DNA from: an uncultured Blautia sp.
Lineage (GTDB): Bacteria > Bacillota > Clostridia > Lachnospirales > Lachnospiraceae
Assembly: GCA_934409175.1 (NCBI GenBank)
Contig: CAKRVX010000032.1
Location: 1-19,101, forward strand
Direction of reading: 5' to 3'
Length of the DNA: 19,101 bases
Below the pieces are notes generated by a model, which worked only from the letters and a program-made list of their open reading frames with translations, was not told the origin of the DNA and made no database searches. Position 1 is the first letter of the stretch. Each line of letters begins with the position of its first letter. Both the position numbers and the translations under genes were made by a program. Below, piece by piece: positions 1 through 6,341 of the stretch.

Positions 1-182
1 GATGTAGCTTGTACCAAATCTACCGGTGCACCTGATATATAAAAAGCGATCAGAACAGATGCCGGATTCATAATCCCGCCAAAGATCAGAAATACACTTA
101 AAAATCCATAAATACACAGATCCAGTTTTCTGGCCTTCAGAATTCCTTTCTGAAAAAGGATTCCTGCCAGGTATCCGATCAT
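1..182 (-). pseudogene. 5'-truncated ECF-transporter S component (probable cobalamin type), runs off window
   Basis: The minus strand is open from the window edge. From the ATG at 182 it reads GMIGYLAGILFQKG, then CIYGFLSVFLIFGGIMNP and ASVLIAFYISGAPVDL. Hydrophobic segments with GGIMNPASVL are typical of the C-terminal half of Lachnospiraceae ECF S-component membrane proteins, which bind a vitamin and dock on the EcfA/EcfA'/EcfT module. Such proteins normally have roughly 100 further residues with several helices before this point. Here similarity stops abruptly near GMIGY, and the sequence upstream looks like a structured leader RNA instead. The frame stays open back to an ATG at 338, but those extra residues (ESAFHCTLIIDIPGG and similar) do not resemble a membrane protein. 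No good ribosome binding site precedes the ATG at 182. I infer a deletion that joined leader RNA to the middle of the gene. The downstream end is not visible. Substrate assignment rests on the leader only. Confidence 0.5.
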
Positions 183-189
183 TCCAAGG

Positions 190-388
190 GAACATCTTCT
201 ATGTGCAAAAGTCACTTGTCTCTCATGAGTCTGATATCCCCCTGGTATATCGATTATAAGAGTACAGTGAAATGCAGACTCAGATACTGCTGGGGATTCA
301 CCCTGTTTGGGATTCTCACCCAATAATTCTTCAAGCATTACCGTAATAATGCACTGTACATTGACGCAAAGCGCAACCTTTTTGATAC
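190..388 (-). ncRNA. candidate cobalamin riboswitch leader
   Basis: On the minus strand a hairpin (GCATTA/TAATGC, 352-335) is followed by TTGAAGAATTAT, the hairpin GGGTGAGAATCCC (321-309), then AAACAGG and CCCCAGCAGTAT. This order (helix, purine-rich joining strand, GGGTGAGAATCCC, CAG then CCCC-GC-ACTGT-like) matches the core of cobalamin riboswitches. The stretch GTACAGTG (359-352) pairs with CACTGTAC (269-262), and CTGAGTCTG pairs with CAGACTCA further on. The 3' half (ACTCATGAGAGAC, 230-218) only loosely resembles the conserved 3' core, so the element may be divergent or decayed. A sigma-A-like promoter lies just upstream and the adjacent gene fragment is an ECF S component, which fits vitamin B12 control. 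A covariance-model search is needed to confirm the class. Confidence 0.5.
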
Positions 389-392
389 AAAT

Positions 393-421
393 AATTTATT
401 ATTACAGTCAGAATTTGTCAA
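393..421 (-). promoter_or_regulatory. sigma-A promoter for the leader RNA
   Basis: TTGACA (421-416) and TAAATT (398-393) are separated by 17 bases on the minus strand, which would start RNA near 386, at the head of the structured leader. Confidence 0.45.
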
Positions 422-451
422 CAAAGTTTTTTCCATTGTCTCTGATTATTG

Positions 452-480
452 TTGCATAACTTTCCCGAATTATATATAAT
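452..480 (+). promoter_or_regulatory. sigma-A promoter for the transglutaminase-like gene
   Basis: TTGCAT (452-457) and a perfect TATAAT (475-480) are 17 bases apart. The start codon is 33 bases after the -10 box, with AGGGAGG at 501-507. It is back-to-back with the leader promoter on the other strand. Confidence 0.7.
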
Positions 481-512
481 TTTATTATCAATAATATATC
501 AGGGAGGTTGCT

Positions 513-1322
513 ATGAGAAAGAGAAAAAATTTATTTATGATTCTGTTCCTTATGATTGTCTGCTGCATTTTTTTACTTCCATCCAATGTACAGGCTGCAT
601 CAAAATTGCGAAACAAATTTGACAAAAAAGCAAGCGGGAATATTTACTACTATGACCAAAAAGGCAAAACCGTAAAAGGTCTGGTCACTATCCGCGGAAA
701 AAAATACTATTTCAATAATAAAGGAATCCAGCAGAATGGCTGGCAGAAAATCAAAGGTAATTATTATTTCTTCCAGATCCGCAACGGTACCTATGCATAT
801 ATGGTAACCAAACAACGAGTAAACGGTATCTATCTTGATAAAAGCGGAAAAGCAAAATATAACAGTCAGGAACTGCGCAAACTGAAGATCATGGTCATTG
901 CCAATCAGGTCATGCAGCAGGTTACCAAAAAAACAATGTCAAAGCCCGAGAAACTCTGGAAGTGTTACCTGCGTGCAGTAAATTATAATTATGGCAGCGG
1001 AGGTAACGACTACGACTTTCGTTATTATTACTCTAACTGGGATGTAAGTTACGCAGAAGATATGTTCTATCGTGGTGCAGGTGACTGTTTCGCCTTTGCT
1101 TCTGCTTTTGCTTACCTTGCCAATGCCATCGGCACTTTTAACCCGAAGGTTATCTCCTCCGGCGGTCACGGCTGGGCTGAAATAAAAGGTAAAGTCTGCG
1201 ATCCAAACTGGGCAAAAAGCACCGGACATATCCAACGTTACTACCGCATGGATTATAGCTTAAGCGGAGTAGACGGACGTCCCTATTACAGAGGAAACAG
1301 GGCATATGTGATCACTATCTGA
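513..1322 (+). CDS. secreted transglutaminase-like protein with cell-wall-binding repeats
   Basis: The 269-residue product starts with a signal peptide: basic MRKRK, a hydrophobic stretch at residues 7-23 and a likely cut after VQA near residue 28. Residues about 43-88 hold choline/glucan-binding type repeats (IYYYDQKGKTVKGL, KKYYFNNKGIQQNGW, NYYFF), which anchor proteins to the cell surface. The C-terminal half is a transglutaminase/cysteine-protease-like fold: GAGDCFAFASAF gives Cys192, GGHGWAEI gives His219 and VCDPNW gives Asp230, a plausible Cys-His-Asp triad. It is therefore probably exported and acts on surface proteins or peptides, by crosslinking or hydrolysis; the substrate cannot be told. 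AGGGAGG five bases before the ATG fixes the start. It is monocistronic, with its own promoter and terminator. Confidence 0.85.
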   Translation: MRKRKNLFMILFLMIVCCIFLLPSNVQAASKLRNKFDKKASGNIYYYDQKGKTVKGLVTIRGKKYYFNNKGIQQNGWQKIKGNYYFFQIRNGTYAYMVTKQRVNGIYLDKSGKAKYNSQELRKLKIMVIANQVMQQVTKKTMSKPEKLWKCYLRAVNYNYGSGGNDYDFRYYYSNWDVSYAEDMFYRGAGDCFAFASAFAYLANAIGTFNPKVISSGGHGWAEIKGKVCDPNWAKSTGHIQRYYRMDYSLSGVDGRPYYRGNRAYVITI

Positions 1323-1328
1323 TTCTGC

Positions 1329-1373
1329 AAAAAGTTCCGGAAAATCTGTCAGACAGGTTTCCCGGAACTTTTT
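1329..1373 (+). terminator. bidirectional rho-independent terminator
   Basis: A 12-bp stem, AAAAAGTTCCGG (1329-1340) with CCGGAACTTTTT (1362-1373), has T tracts on the plus strand after the stem and, read from the minus strand, CTTTTTG. It sits between two convergent genes and can end both transcripts. Confidence 0.85.
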
Positions 1374-1383
1374 TGTCATATTT

Positions 1384-1739
1384 TTATTCATTTACAATAT
1401 TTGAATTTATTCCAAGCGTCATATCTTCATCCAGATATATCATAAAGCAGGTATCATTATTGATGAGCCCACTGAAAGTTCCATGAAACTTCATGCCGCC
1501 TTTGGTATTTCCTGTAATATTCACTGCTGTAACAGGTTTCGCATCCTGAGGTATTTCCACAGTTATGTTTTCTCCGGGATTTACGACACCTGCTGTATCT
1601 TTCTTTTTGCCATTATACCGAATCTTAATGTTTTCAAGTTGAAATGGTGTTGTATTTTTTATTGTAACAGTACTGTCATTCCTGCCACTGCTCCGATCAC
1701 AAGTAATCCGATCAATAAATTTCTGAAACTCTTTTTCAT
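1384..1739 (-). pseudogene. frameshifted small secreted protein
   Basis: From the ATG at 1739 the frame reads a signal-like sequence, MKKSFRNLLIGLLVIGAVAG, then reaches TAA at 1661-1659 after 26 codons. A different frame, open from about 1680 to the TAA at 1386-1384, continues as NDSTVTIKNTTPFQLENI and ends INSNIVNE, about 98 residues with a beta-rich, secreted look. The total of 356 bases is one short of a multiple of three, so a single-base loss near 1682-1659 explains both halves. Intact, it would be about 118 residues: an N-terminal membrane or signal segment plus one extracellular domain. I do not recognise the family. AAAGGA lies before the start and overlaps the end of the dehydrogenase gene, so it is the last gene of that operon. 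A sequencing error is possible. Confidence 0.7.
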
Positions 1740-1740
1740 T

Positions 1741-2757
1741 CTATGAAATCCTTTCTTCTATTATGTTTTCTCTTTGCAGCTCACATTTGTATTCTCTGTT
1801 CTCTGCAAAGGCAACCAGGCTTTCCAGTCCGCAGTGCACCATACTTATCACAGCCTGTTCCGTATAAAAAGCCATATGCTGAGTCATGATCACATTTGGG
1901 AATTGACGAAGATAAGCCATATCTTTATTTTTGATTATATCCGTCTTTCTGTCATGATGATAAATTCCATTTTCATTCTCAAATACATCCAGTGCCAGGG
2001 CACCTATCTGCTCCTCCTCAATCCCAGTTGTGATATCCCCAATATTCATCAGCTCACCACGTGCACAGTTAATCAGGATCACGCCTTTTTTCATCTTAGC
2101 AATAGTTCTTCTATTCACCATATGGTATGTAGCATCATTTAACGGTGTATGGAAAGAAATAATATCACATTCCGTATAAATCCTGTCCATGTCCACATAA
2201 TCTGCATACTTTTTCACATCCTCATCTTCATGACTGGAATGAGCCAGTATCTTACAGCCAAATCCCGACAGATTCCTAATTACTGCTGCCCCGATTTTGC
2301 CGGTTCCTATGATTCCTACTGTCATATCATGAAGTTCTTTTCCGATCAGTCCATTCAGAGAATAATCATTAACATTGATTCTGTATAAAGCCGGTTTATA
2401 ATTTCTAAGAGTCATCAAAATCAACATTACCGTATATTCCGCCACACCATGGGGAGAATAAGCTGCATTGCTTACACGTATTCCTGCTTTTGCTGCCGCA
2501 TTAAGATTTATATGATTATAGCCTACCGTTCTTGTAGAATACCCTTTTACGCCGGCTTTTTTCAGAGCCTGACAGATTTTCTCATCAATAATACTCTGGC
2601 CCAGAGTTGTAACCCCTGCTGCTCCCTCTGCCAAATTTACAGTTGTGAGATTTAATGGCTCCGCAGTTGTAATCAGTTCATCTATTCCCAGCTTTTCAGC
2701 CAGACTTTTCATAATCTCTGCTTCGTCTTCTCTTACCTCATATGCAGTAATTTTCAT
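1741..2757 (-). CDS. D-2-hydroxyacid dehydrogenase, D-lactate dehydrogenase/VanH-like
   Basis: The 338-residue protein matches NAD-dependent D-isomer-specific 2-hydroxyacid dehydrogenases, which reduce 2-keto acids such as pyruvate to D-2-hydroxyacids in the cytoplasm. The nucleotide-binding loop is VGIIGTGKIG (residues 147-156). The catalytic triad is visible as Arg233 (NCARGEL), Glu262 (DVFENENG) and His294 (MTQHMAFYTEQAV). The order and wording (KKAGVKGYSTRTVGYNHI, AYSPHGVAEYTVMLILM) resemble VanH and Lactobacillus D-LDH. Likely products are D-lactate or a branched-chain D-2-hydroxyacid. It lies 21 bases downstream of an aldo/keto reductase in the same operon. No D-Ala-D-Lac ligase is nearby, so a glycopeptide-resistance role is not supported. 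Confidence 0.85.
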   Translation of the reverse strand: MKITAYEVREDEAEIMKSLAEKLGIDELITTAEPLNLTTVNLAEGAAGVTTLGQSIIDEKICQALKKAGVKGYSTRTVGYNHINLNAAAKAGIRVSNAAYSPHGVAEYTVMLILMTLRNYKPALYRINVNDYSLNGLIGKELHDMTVGIIGTGKIGAAVIRNLSGFGCKILAHSSHEDEDVKKYADYVDMDRIYTECDIISFHTPLNDATYHMVNRRTIAKMKKGVILINCARGELMNIGDITTGIEEEQIGALALDVFENENGIYHHDRKTDIIKNKDMAYLRQFPNVIMTQHMAFYTEQAVISMVHCGLESLVAFAENREYKCELQRENIIEERIS

Positions 2758-2778
2758 ATCTGATTCCTTTCGTATTTG

Positions 2779-3741
2779 TCATTTCCGTAGATAATCCTCT
2801 CGTCTGAACGGGATCCTGAATGTCTCCATTGCATCTTTCAAATCTGCTATATTTCTCGGGCCATACAATGGCAGGCAGGTAAATTTCTGACAGGTGAGAT
2901 ATCCAAGAACTGCCTGTGTCACAGACACTCCGTATTTTTCCATCAGTTCATGAAGACATTCTGCATTTTTCAGGTTGCCTTCTGTATAATATTCTGATTG
3001 GGAAACAGCATTCTGGCCCTTTGCAAAAAGTTTATGAAAAAATCCATTGCAGGCTGCAGAATAGGGCATTGCGAGATTCTGTGCATTTTCTTCATGATAC
3101 TTCTGCATTCCCTCATCCATTACCACCAGAGTATCATCCGCCATAGGTTTCATCCATGGTTCCCCAATATTATATAACGCTTCATTTGCCACAAATCCAC
3201 GATATCCTTTGGACGCAGCGTATGCATCTGCCTCTCTTATTCTGGCTGTGGTCCAGTTGGAGCAGGCATAATAACGGATTTTTCCCTGTTTTCTAAAATC
3301 TTCCATAATATCGATCAGTTCACTGACCGGTACCTCTTCATTATCCCTGTGATAGAAATATATATCTATATAATCTGTTCCCAATACACGAAGAGACTCT
3401 TCCAGATCATATCTCAGACATTTTTCACTGATTCTGGATTTATGCATGTCCGGATTCGGTTCTGTCATATCCGGATGTCCGCCCTTGCTTACAAGAATAA
3501 TGTCATGGCGTTTGCCGCTTTGGGCCAGCCACTGTCCCAGTACACGCTCACTACGTCCTCTTTCCGGTGGAATCCAGTCGGAATAGACTCTTGCTGTATC
3601 ATATACATTTCCCCCCATATCCGCAAAAGCATCAAACAGATTGAAAGCTTCCCGTCCATCCCATTTTATTCCTGCATTTACACATCCCAGTCCAAGTCTG
3701 GAAAGTTCCAGATCTGTATCTTTTAATTTTATTCTCTCCAT
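2779..3741 (-). CDS. aldo/keto reductase
   Basis: The 320-residue NADPH-dependent oxidoreductase has a TIM-barrel pattern and the family tetrad: Asp48 (YDTARVYSDW), Tyr53, Lys86 (ILVSKGGHP) and His131 (IDIYFYHRD). Such enzymes reduce aldehydes, ketones or sugars, or oxidise the alcohols; the substrate here is unknown. I place the start at the ATG at 3741 (MERIKLKDTDLELS) because AAGGAA precedes it at good spacing; an in-frame ATG at 3759 has no ribosome binding site. It is the first gene of an operon with the D-2-hydroxyacid dehydrogenase, suggesting linked carbonyl/redox metabolism, and it is transcribed away from the thrS leader. Confidence 0.85.
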   Translation of the reverse strand: MERIKLKDTDLELSRLGLGCVNAGIKWDGREAFNLFDAFADMGGNVYDTARVYSDWIPPERGRSERVLGQWLAQSGKRHDIILVSKGGHPDMTEPNPDMHKSRISEKCLRYDLEESLRVLGTDYIDIYFYHRDNEEVPVSELIDIMEDFRKQGKIRYYACSNWTTARIREADAYAASKGYRGFVANEALYNIGEPWMKPMADDTLVVMDEGMQKYHEENAQNLAMPYSAACNGFFHKLFAKGQNAVSQSEYYTEGNLKNAECLHELMEKYGVSVTQAVLGYLTCQKFTCLPLYGPRNIADLKDAMETFRIPFRREDYLRK

Positions 3742-3778
3742 AAAAAGTTCCTTCCGCATTATTCATAGTCTTATGGTA

Positions 3779-3807
3779 ATAATACGTGATGCTTTCTCAA
3801 AAATCAA
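3779..3807 (-). promoter_or_regulatory. sigma-A promoter of the aldo/keto reductase operon
   Basis: TTGATT (3807-3802) and TATTAT (3784-3779) lie 17 bases apart on the minus strand, 38 bases before the chosen start codon. Confidence 0.6.
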
Positions 3808-3851
3808 GTTGCTGTTTGCTCCGTTCCCACAATCTGATATCAGAAAATATA

Positions 3852-3880
3852 TTGACAAACTCATTCTGCACGTTTATAAT
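3852..3880 (+). promoter_or_regulatory. consensus sigma-A promoter of thrS
   Basis: A perfect TTGACA (3852-3857) and a perfect TATAAT (3875-3880) with a 17-base spacer. Transcription should start near 3887, just before the T-box leader. Confidence 0.9.
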
Positions 3881-3889
3881 AAGCGGCAG

Positions 3890-4161
3890 AAAAGATAAGA
3901 AGAACAACACGTTGAAGAGAAGAGTACGCTGAGGAACGTTACAGAGAGAAATACATTTAGGTGGAAGTATTTCATCGCGAATCAGCCGAAGACCACCTCC
4001 GAGTGACCTTAATACGGTCCGGTGACTCCGTTATCGTCGAATGAAGTGGTTTTGATAAAGATGATTTATTTGAAATTCAATTTATCAAGACAACCGGGGT
4101 GGAACCGCGAGTATAATATCTCGTCCCCTACAGTATCCGATGTACTGTAGGGGATTTTTTT
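3890..4161 (+). promoter_or_regulatory. T-box riboswitch (threonine) controlling thrS
   Basis: The leader has the T-box signature GGTGGAACCGCG at 4098-4109 and ends in an intrinsic terminator. Stem I is visible: an AGTA loop-E motif near 3923, GCTGA/TCAGC closing the specifier loop, the ACAGAGAG motif, and an apical hairpin GAAATAC/GTATTTC. After TCAGC the specifier strand reads CGAAGACCACC, which contains ACC twice (3992-3994 and 3995-3997), a threonine codon that agrees with the downstream gene. The tRNA acceptor-pairing bulge reads TGGA, implying a tRNA with U73. Uncharged tRNA-Thr would pair with both sites, favour the antiterminator and allow thrS expression. Confidence 0.93.
4124..4161 (+). 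terminator. T-box regulated terminator
   Basis: A 12-bp perfect stem, TCCCCTACAGTA (4124-4135) with TACTGTAGGGGA (4143-4154), a 7-base loop and a T run at 4155-4161. It is the alternative to the antiterminator formed with the T-box sequence. Confidence 0.9.
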
Positions 4162-4223
4162 ATTCTTTCTTTTCTCCCTGATCACAGTACGAAAACAGTC
4201 TGCAGATATTTCTGCGGCATACA

Positions 4224-4253
4224 CAGATTGCAGCACCGCAGTGCTGCAATCTG
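4224..4253 (+). repeat. perfect 13-bp hairpin between T-box terminator and thrS
   Basis: CAGATTGCAGCAC (4224-4236) and GTGCTGCAATCTG (4241-4253) pair without mismatch around the tetraloop CGCA. No T run follows, so it is not an intrinsic terminator. It ends 27 bases before the thrS start codon and 11 bases before the ribosome binding site. A smaller hairpin GCAGA/TCTGC sits just upstream. Confidence 0.8.
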
Positions 4254-4280
4254 AAACTATAAATAAAGGAGATAATAATC

Positions 4281-6242
4281 ATGATTGTAACATTAAAAGA
4301 CGGCTCAAAAAAAGAATACGCTGAAGCAAAATCAGTCATCGACATTGCTTACGATATCAGTGAAGGACTTGCCCGTGCAGCATGTGCAGGAGAGGTAAAC
4401 GGAAAAGTAGTTGACTTAAGAACAGTTCTCGACAGCGACTGTGAATTAAATATTCTGACAGCCAAAGATGAAAAAGGACTTGCCGTTCTTCGTCATACAG
4501 CATCCCATGTACTTGCTCAGGCAGTACAGACTTTATATCCGGATGCGAAAGTTACTATCGGACCTTCTATTGATACAGGATTCTACTATGATTTCGACTG
4601 CCCACCTTTCTCCCGCGAAGATCTGGATGCAATCGAAAAAGAGATGAAAAAGATCATCAAAAAAGGAGCAAAGATCGAACGCTTCACTAAATCCAGAGAA
4701 GACGCCATCGCATACTTCAAAGAGAAAAACGAGCCTTACAAAGTAGAACTTGTAGAAGACCTTCCAGAGGGAGCAGAAATCTCTTTTTATTCTCAGGGAG
4801 ACTTGACAGATCTCTGTGCAGGACCTCACCTTATGAGTGTAAAGGGCGTAAAGGCATTCAAACTTCTTTCTTCTTCCAGTGCTTACTGGAGAGGCAGTGA
4901 AAAGAATGCCATGCTGACACGTATCTACGGAACAGCATATGCTTCCAAAGAAGAACTGAAAGAACATCTGGACCAGATGGAAGAAGCTAAAAGACGCGAC
5001 CACAACAAACTTGGTCGTGAAATGAAAATCTTCACAACTGTAGACGTAATCGGACAGGGACTCCCACTTATTATGCCAAACGGTGTGATCATCATGCAGG
5101 AACTTCAGCGCTGGATTGAAGACGAAGAAACAAAACGTGGCTATGTAAGAACAAAAACTCCGTTAATGGCCAAGAGCGACCTTTACAAGATTTCCGGACA
5201 CTGGGATCACTACAAAGACGGTATGTTCGTCCTCGGCGATGAAGAAAAAGACAAAGAAGTATATGCTCTTCGTCCTATGACATGCCCGTTCCAGTACTAT
5301 GTATACAAAGCCGAGCAGCACAGCTACCGTGATCTGCCGATCCGTCTGGGCGAAACATCTACGCTGTTCCGTAACGAAGATTCAGGTGAAATGCACGGTC
5401 TGACACGTGTACGTCAGTTTACAATTTCCGAAGGTCACCTGATTGTAAGACCAGATCAGATGGTAAAAGAATTCAAAGACTGTATCGCACTTGCCCAGTA
5501 TTGTCTTCAGGTTCTGGGGGTCGAAGAAGATGTAACATATCATCTTTCCAAATGGGATCCGAACAACAAAGAAAAATACATCGGTGATCCGGATGTATGG
5601 AACGAAACAGAGGAACATATCCGCCAGATGCTTGAAGAACTGAATATCCCATTTACAGAAGATGTTGGTGAGGCTGCCTTCTACGGACCTAAGGTTGATA
5701 TCAACGCCAAGAACGTATACGGAAAAGAAGATACAATGATCACAATTCAGTGGGATGCTCTTCTTGCTGAACAGTTTGATATGTACTATATCGATGAGAA
5801 CGGTGAAAAACAGCGTCCATGCATTATCCACCGTACATCTATCGGATGTTATGAAAGAACACTGGCATGGCTCATTGAAAAATATGCAGGCATGTTCCCT
5901 ACATGGCTTTGTCCGGAACAGGTTCGTGTAATCCCGATCTCTGAGAAATTCCATGACTATGCAGCTAAAGTAGAAGCACAGTTAAAAGAAAACGGAATTC
6001 GATGCTCCGTTGATCAGCGTTCCGAAAAAATGGGTTACAAGATCCGTGAAGCACGTCTTGCAAGAGTTCCATATATGCTCATCGTAGGTGCCAAAGAGGA
6101 AGAAGAAGGTAAGGTTTCTGTAAGAAGCCGTTTCCTTGGCGATGAAGGCATGAAAGACCTCGGTGATTTCCTTGTAGCGATCAAAGAAGAAATCAAGAAT
6201 AAAACAATCCGTAAAATTGAAGTTCAGGAAGAGAATAAATAA
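4281..6242 (+). CDS. thrS: threonyl-tRNA synthetase
   Basis: The 653-residue enzyme charges tRNA-Thr with threonine. Domains in order: TGS (about 1-62); the N2 editing domain with His72/His76 (HTASH) and Cys179/His183 (LCAGPH), which clears Ser-tRNA-Thr; the class II catalytic core (about 245-545) with zinc ligands Cys335 (PMTCPF), His386 (SEGHL) and His517 (IIHRTS); and the C-terminal anticodon-binding domain (about 546-640). All key residues are present and the length is normal. AAAGGAG at 4265-4271 precedes the ATG. Expression is set by the upstream T-box leader. It is monocistronic, with a strong terminator after the stop codon. Confidence 0.98.
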   Translation: MIVTLKDGSKKEYAEAKSVIDIAYDISEGLARAACAGEVNGKVVDLRTVLDSDCELNILTAKDEKGLAVLRHTASHVLAQAVQTLYPDAKVTIGPSIDTGFYYDFDCPPFSREDLDAIEKEMKKIIKKGAKIERFTKSREDAIAYFKEKNEPYKVELVEDLPEGAEISFYSQGDLTDLCAGPHLMSVKGVKAFKLLSSSSAYWRGSEKNAMLTRIYGTAYASKEELKEHLDQMEEAKRRDHNKLGREMKIFTTVDVIGQGLPLIMPNGVIIMQELQRWIEDEETKRGYVRTKTPLMAKSDLYKISGHWDHYKDGMFVLGDEEKDKEVYALRPMTCPFQYYVYKAEQHSYRDLPIRLGETSTLFRNEDSGEMHGLTRVRQFTISEGHLIVRPDQMVKEFKDCIALAQYCLQVLGVEEDVTYHLSKWDPNNKEKYIGDPDVWNETEEHIRQMLEELNIPFTEDVGEAAFYGPKVDINAKNVYGKEDTMITIQWDALLAEQFDMYYIDENGEKQRPCIIHRTSIGCYERTLAWLIEKYAGMFPTWLCPEQVRVIPISEKFHDYAAKVEAQLKENGIRCSVDQRSEKMGYKIREARLARVPYMLIVGAKEEEEGKVSVRSRFLGDEGMKDLGDFLVAIKEEIKNKTIRKIEVQEENK

Positions 6243-6256
6243 TTTTATGTAACAGA

Positions 6257-6311
6257 ACAGCCCATGTATTCTCCTGCAGGTAATTTCAGGGAATACACGG
6301 GCTGTTTTTTT
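6257..6311 (+). terminator. rho-independent terminator of thrS
   Basis: ACAGCCCATGTATTC (6257-6271) pairs with GAATACACGGGCTGT (6291-6305) with one mismatch, followed by a run of T to 6311. Confidence 0.88.
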
Positions 6312-6341
6312 CAACATCAAAACTTTCTTAACAGATCTTCT

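Noticed and set aside
1483..1746. Plus-strand open frame of 87 codons
   Set aside because: It is antisense to the frameshifted secreted-protein gene, which has the ribosome binding site and signal sequence.
1741..2757. Glycopeptide-resistance (van) operon
   Set aside because: The dehydrogenase is VanH-like, but no D-Ala-D-Lac ligase, D,D-dipeptidase or two-component system is present.
5382..5954. Minus-strand open frame inside thrS
   Set aside because: It is the antisense shadow of a fully conserved synthetase, with Phe/Cys-rich composition and no start signals.
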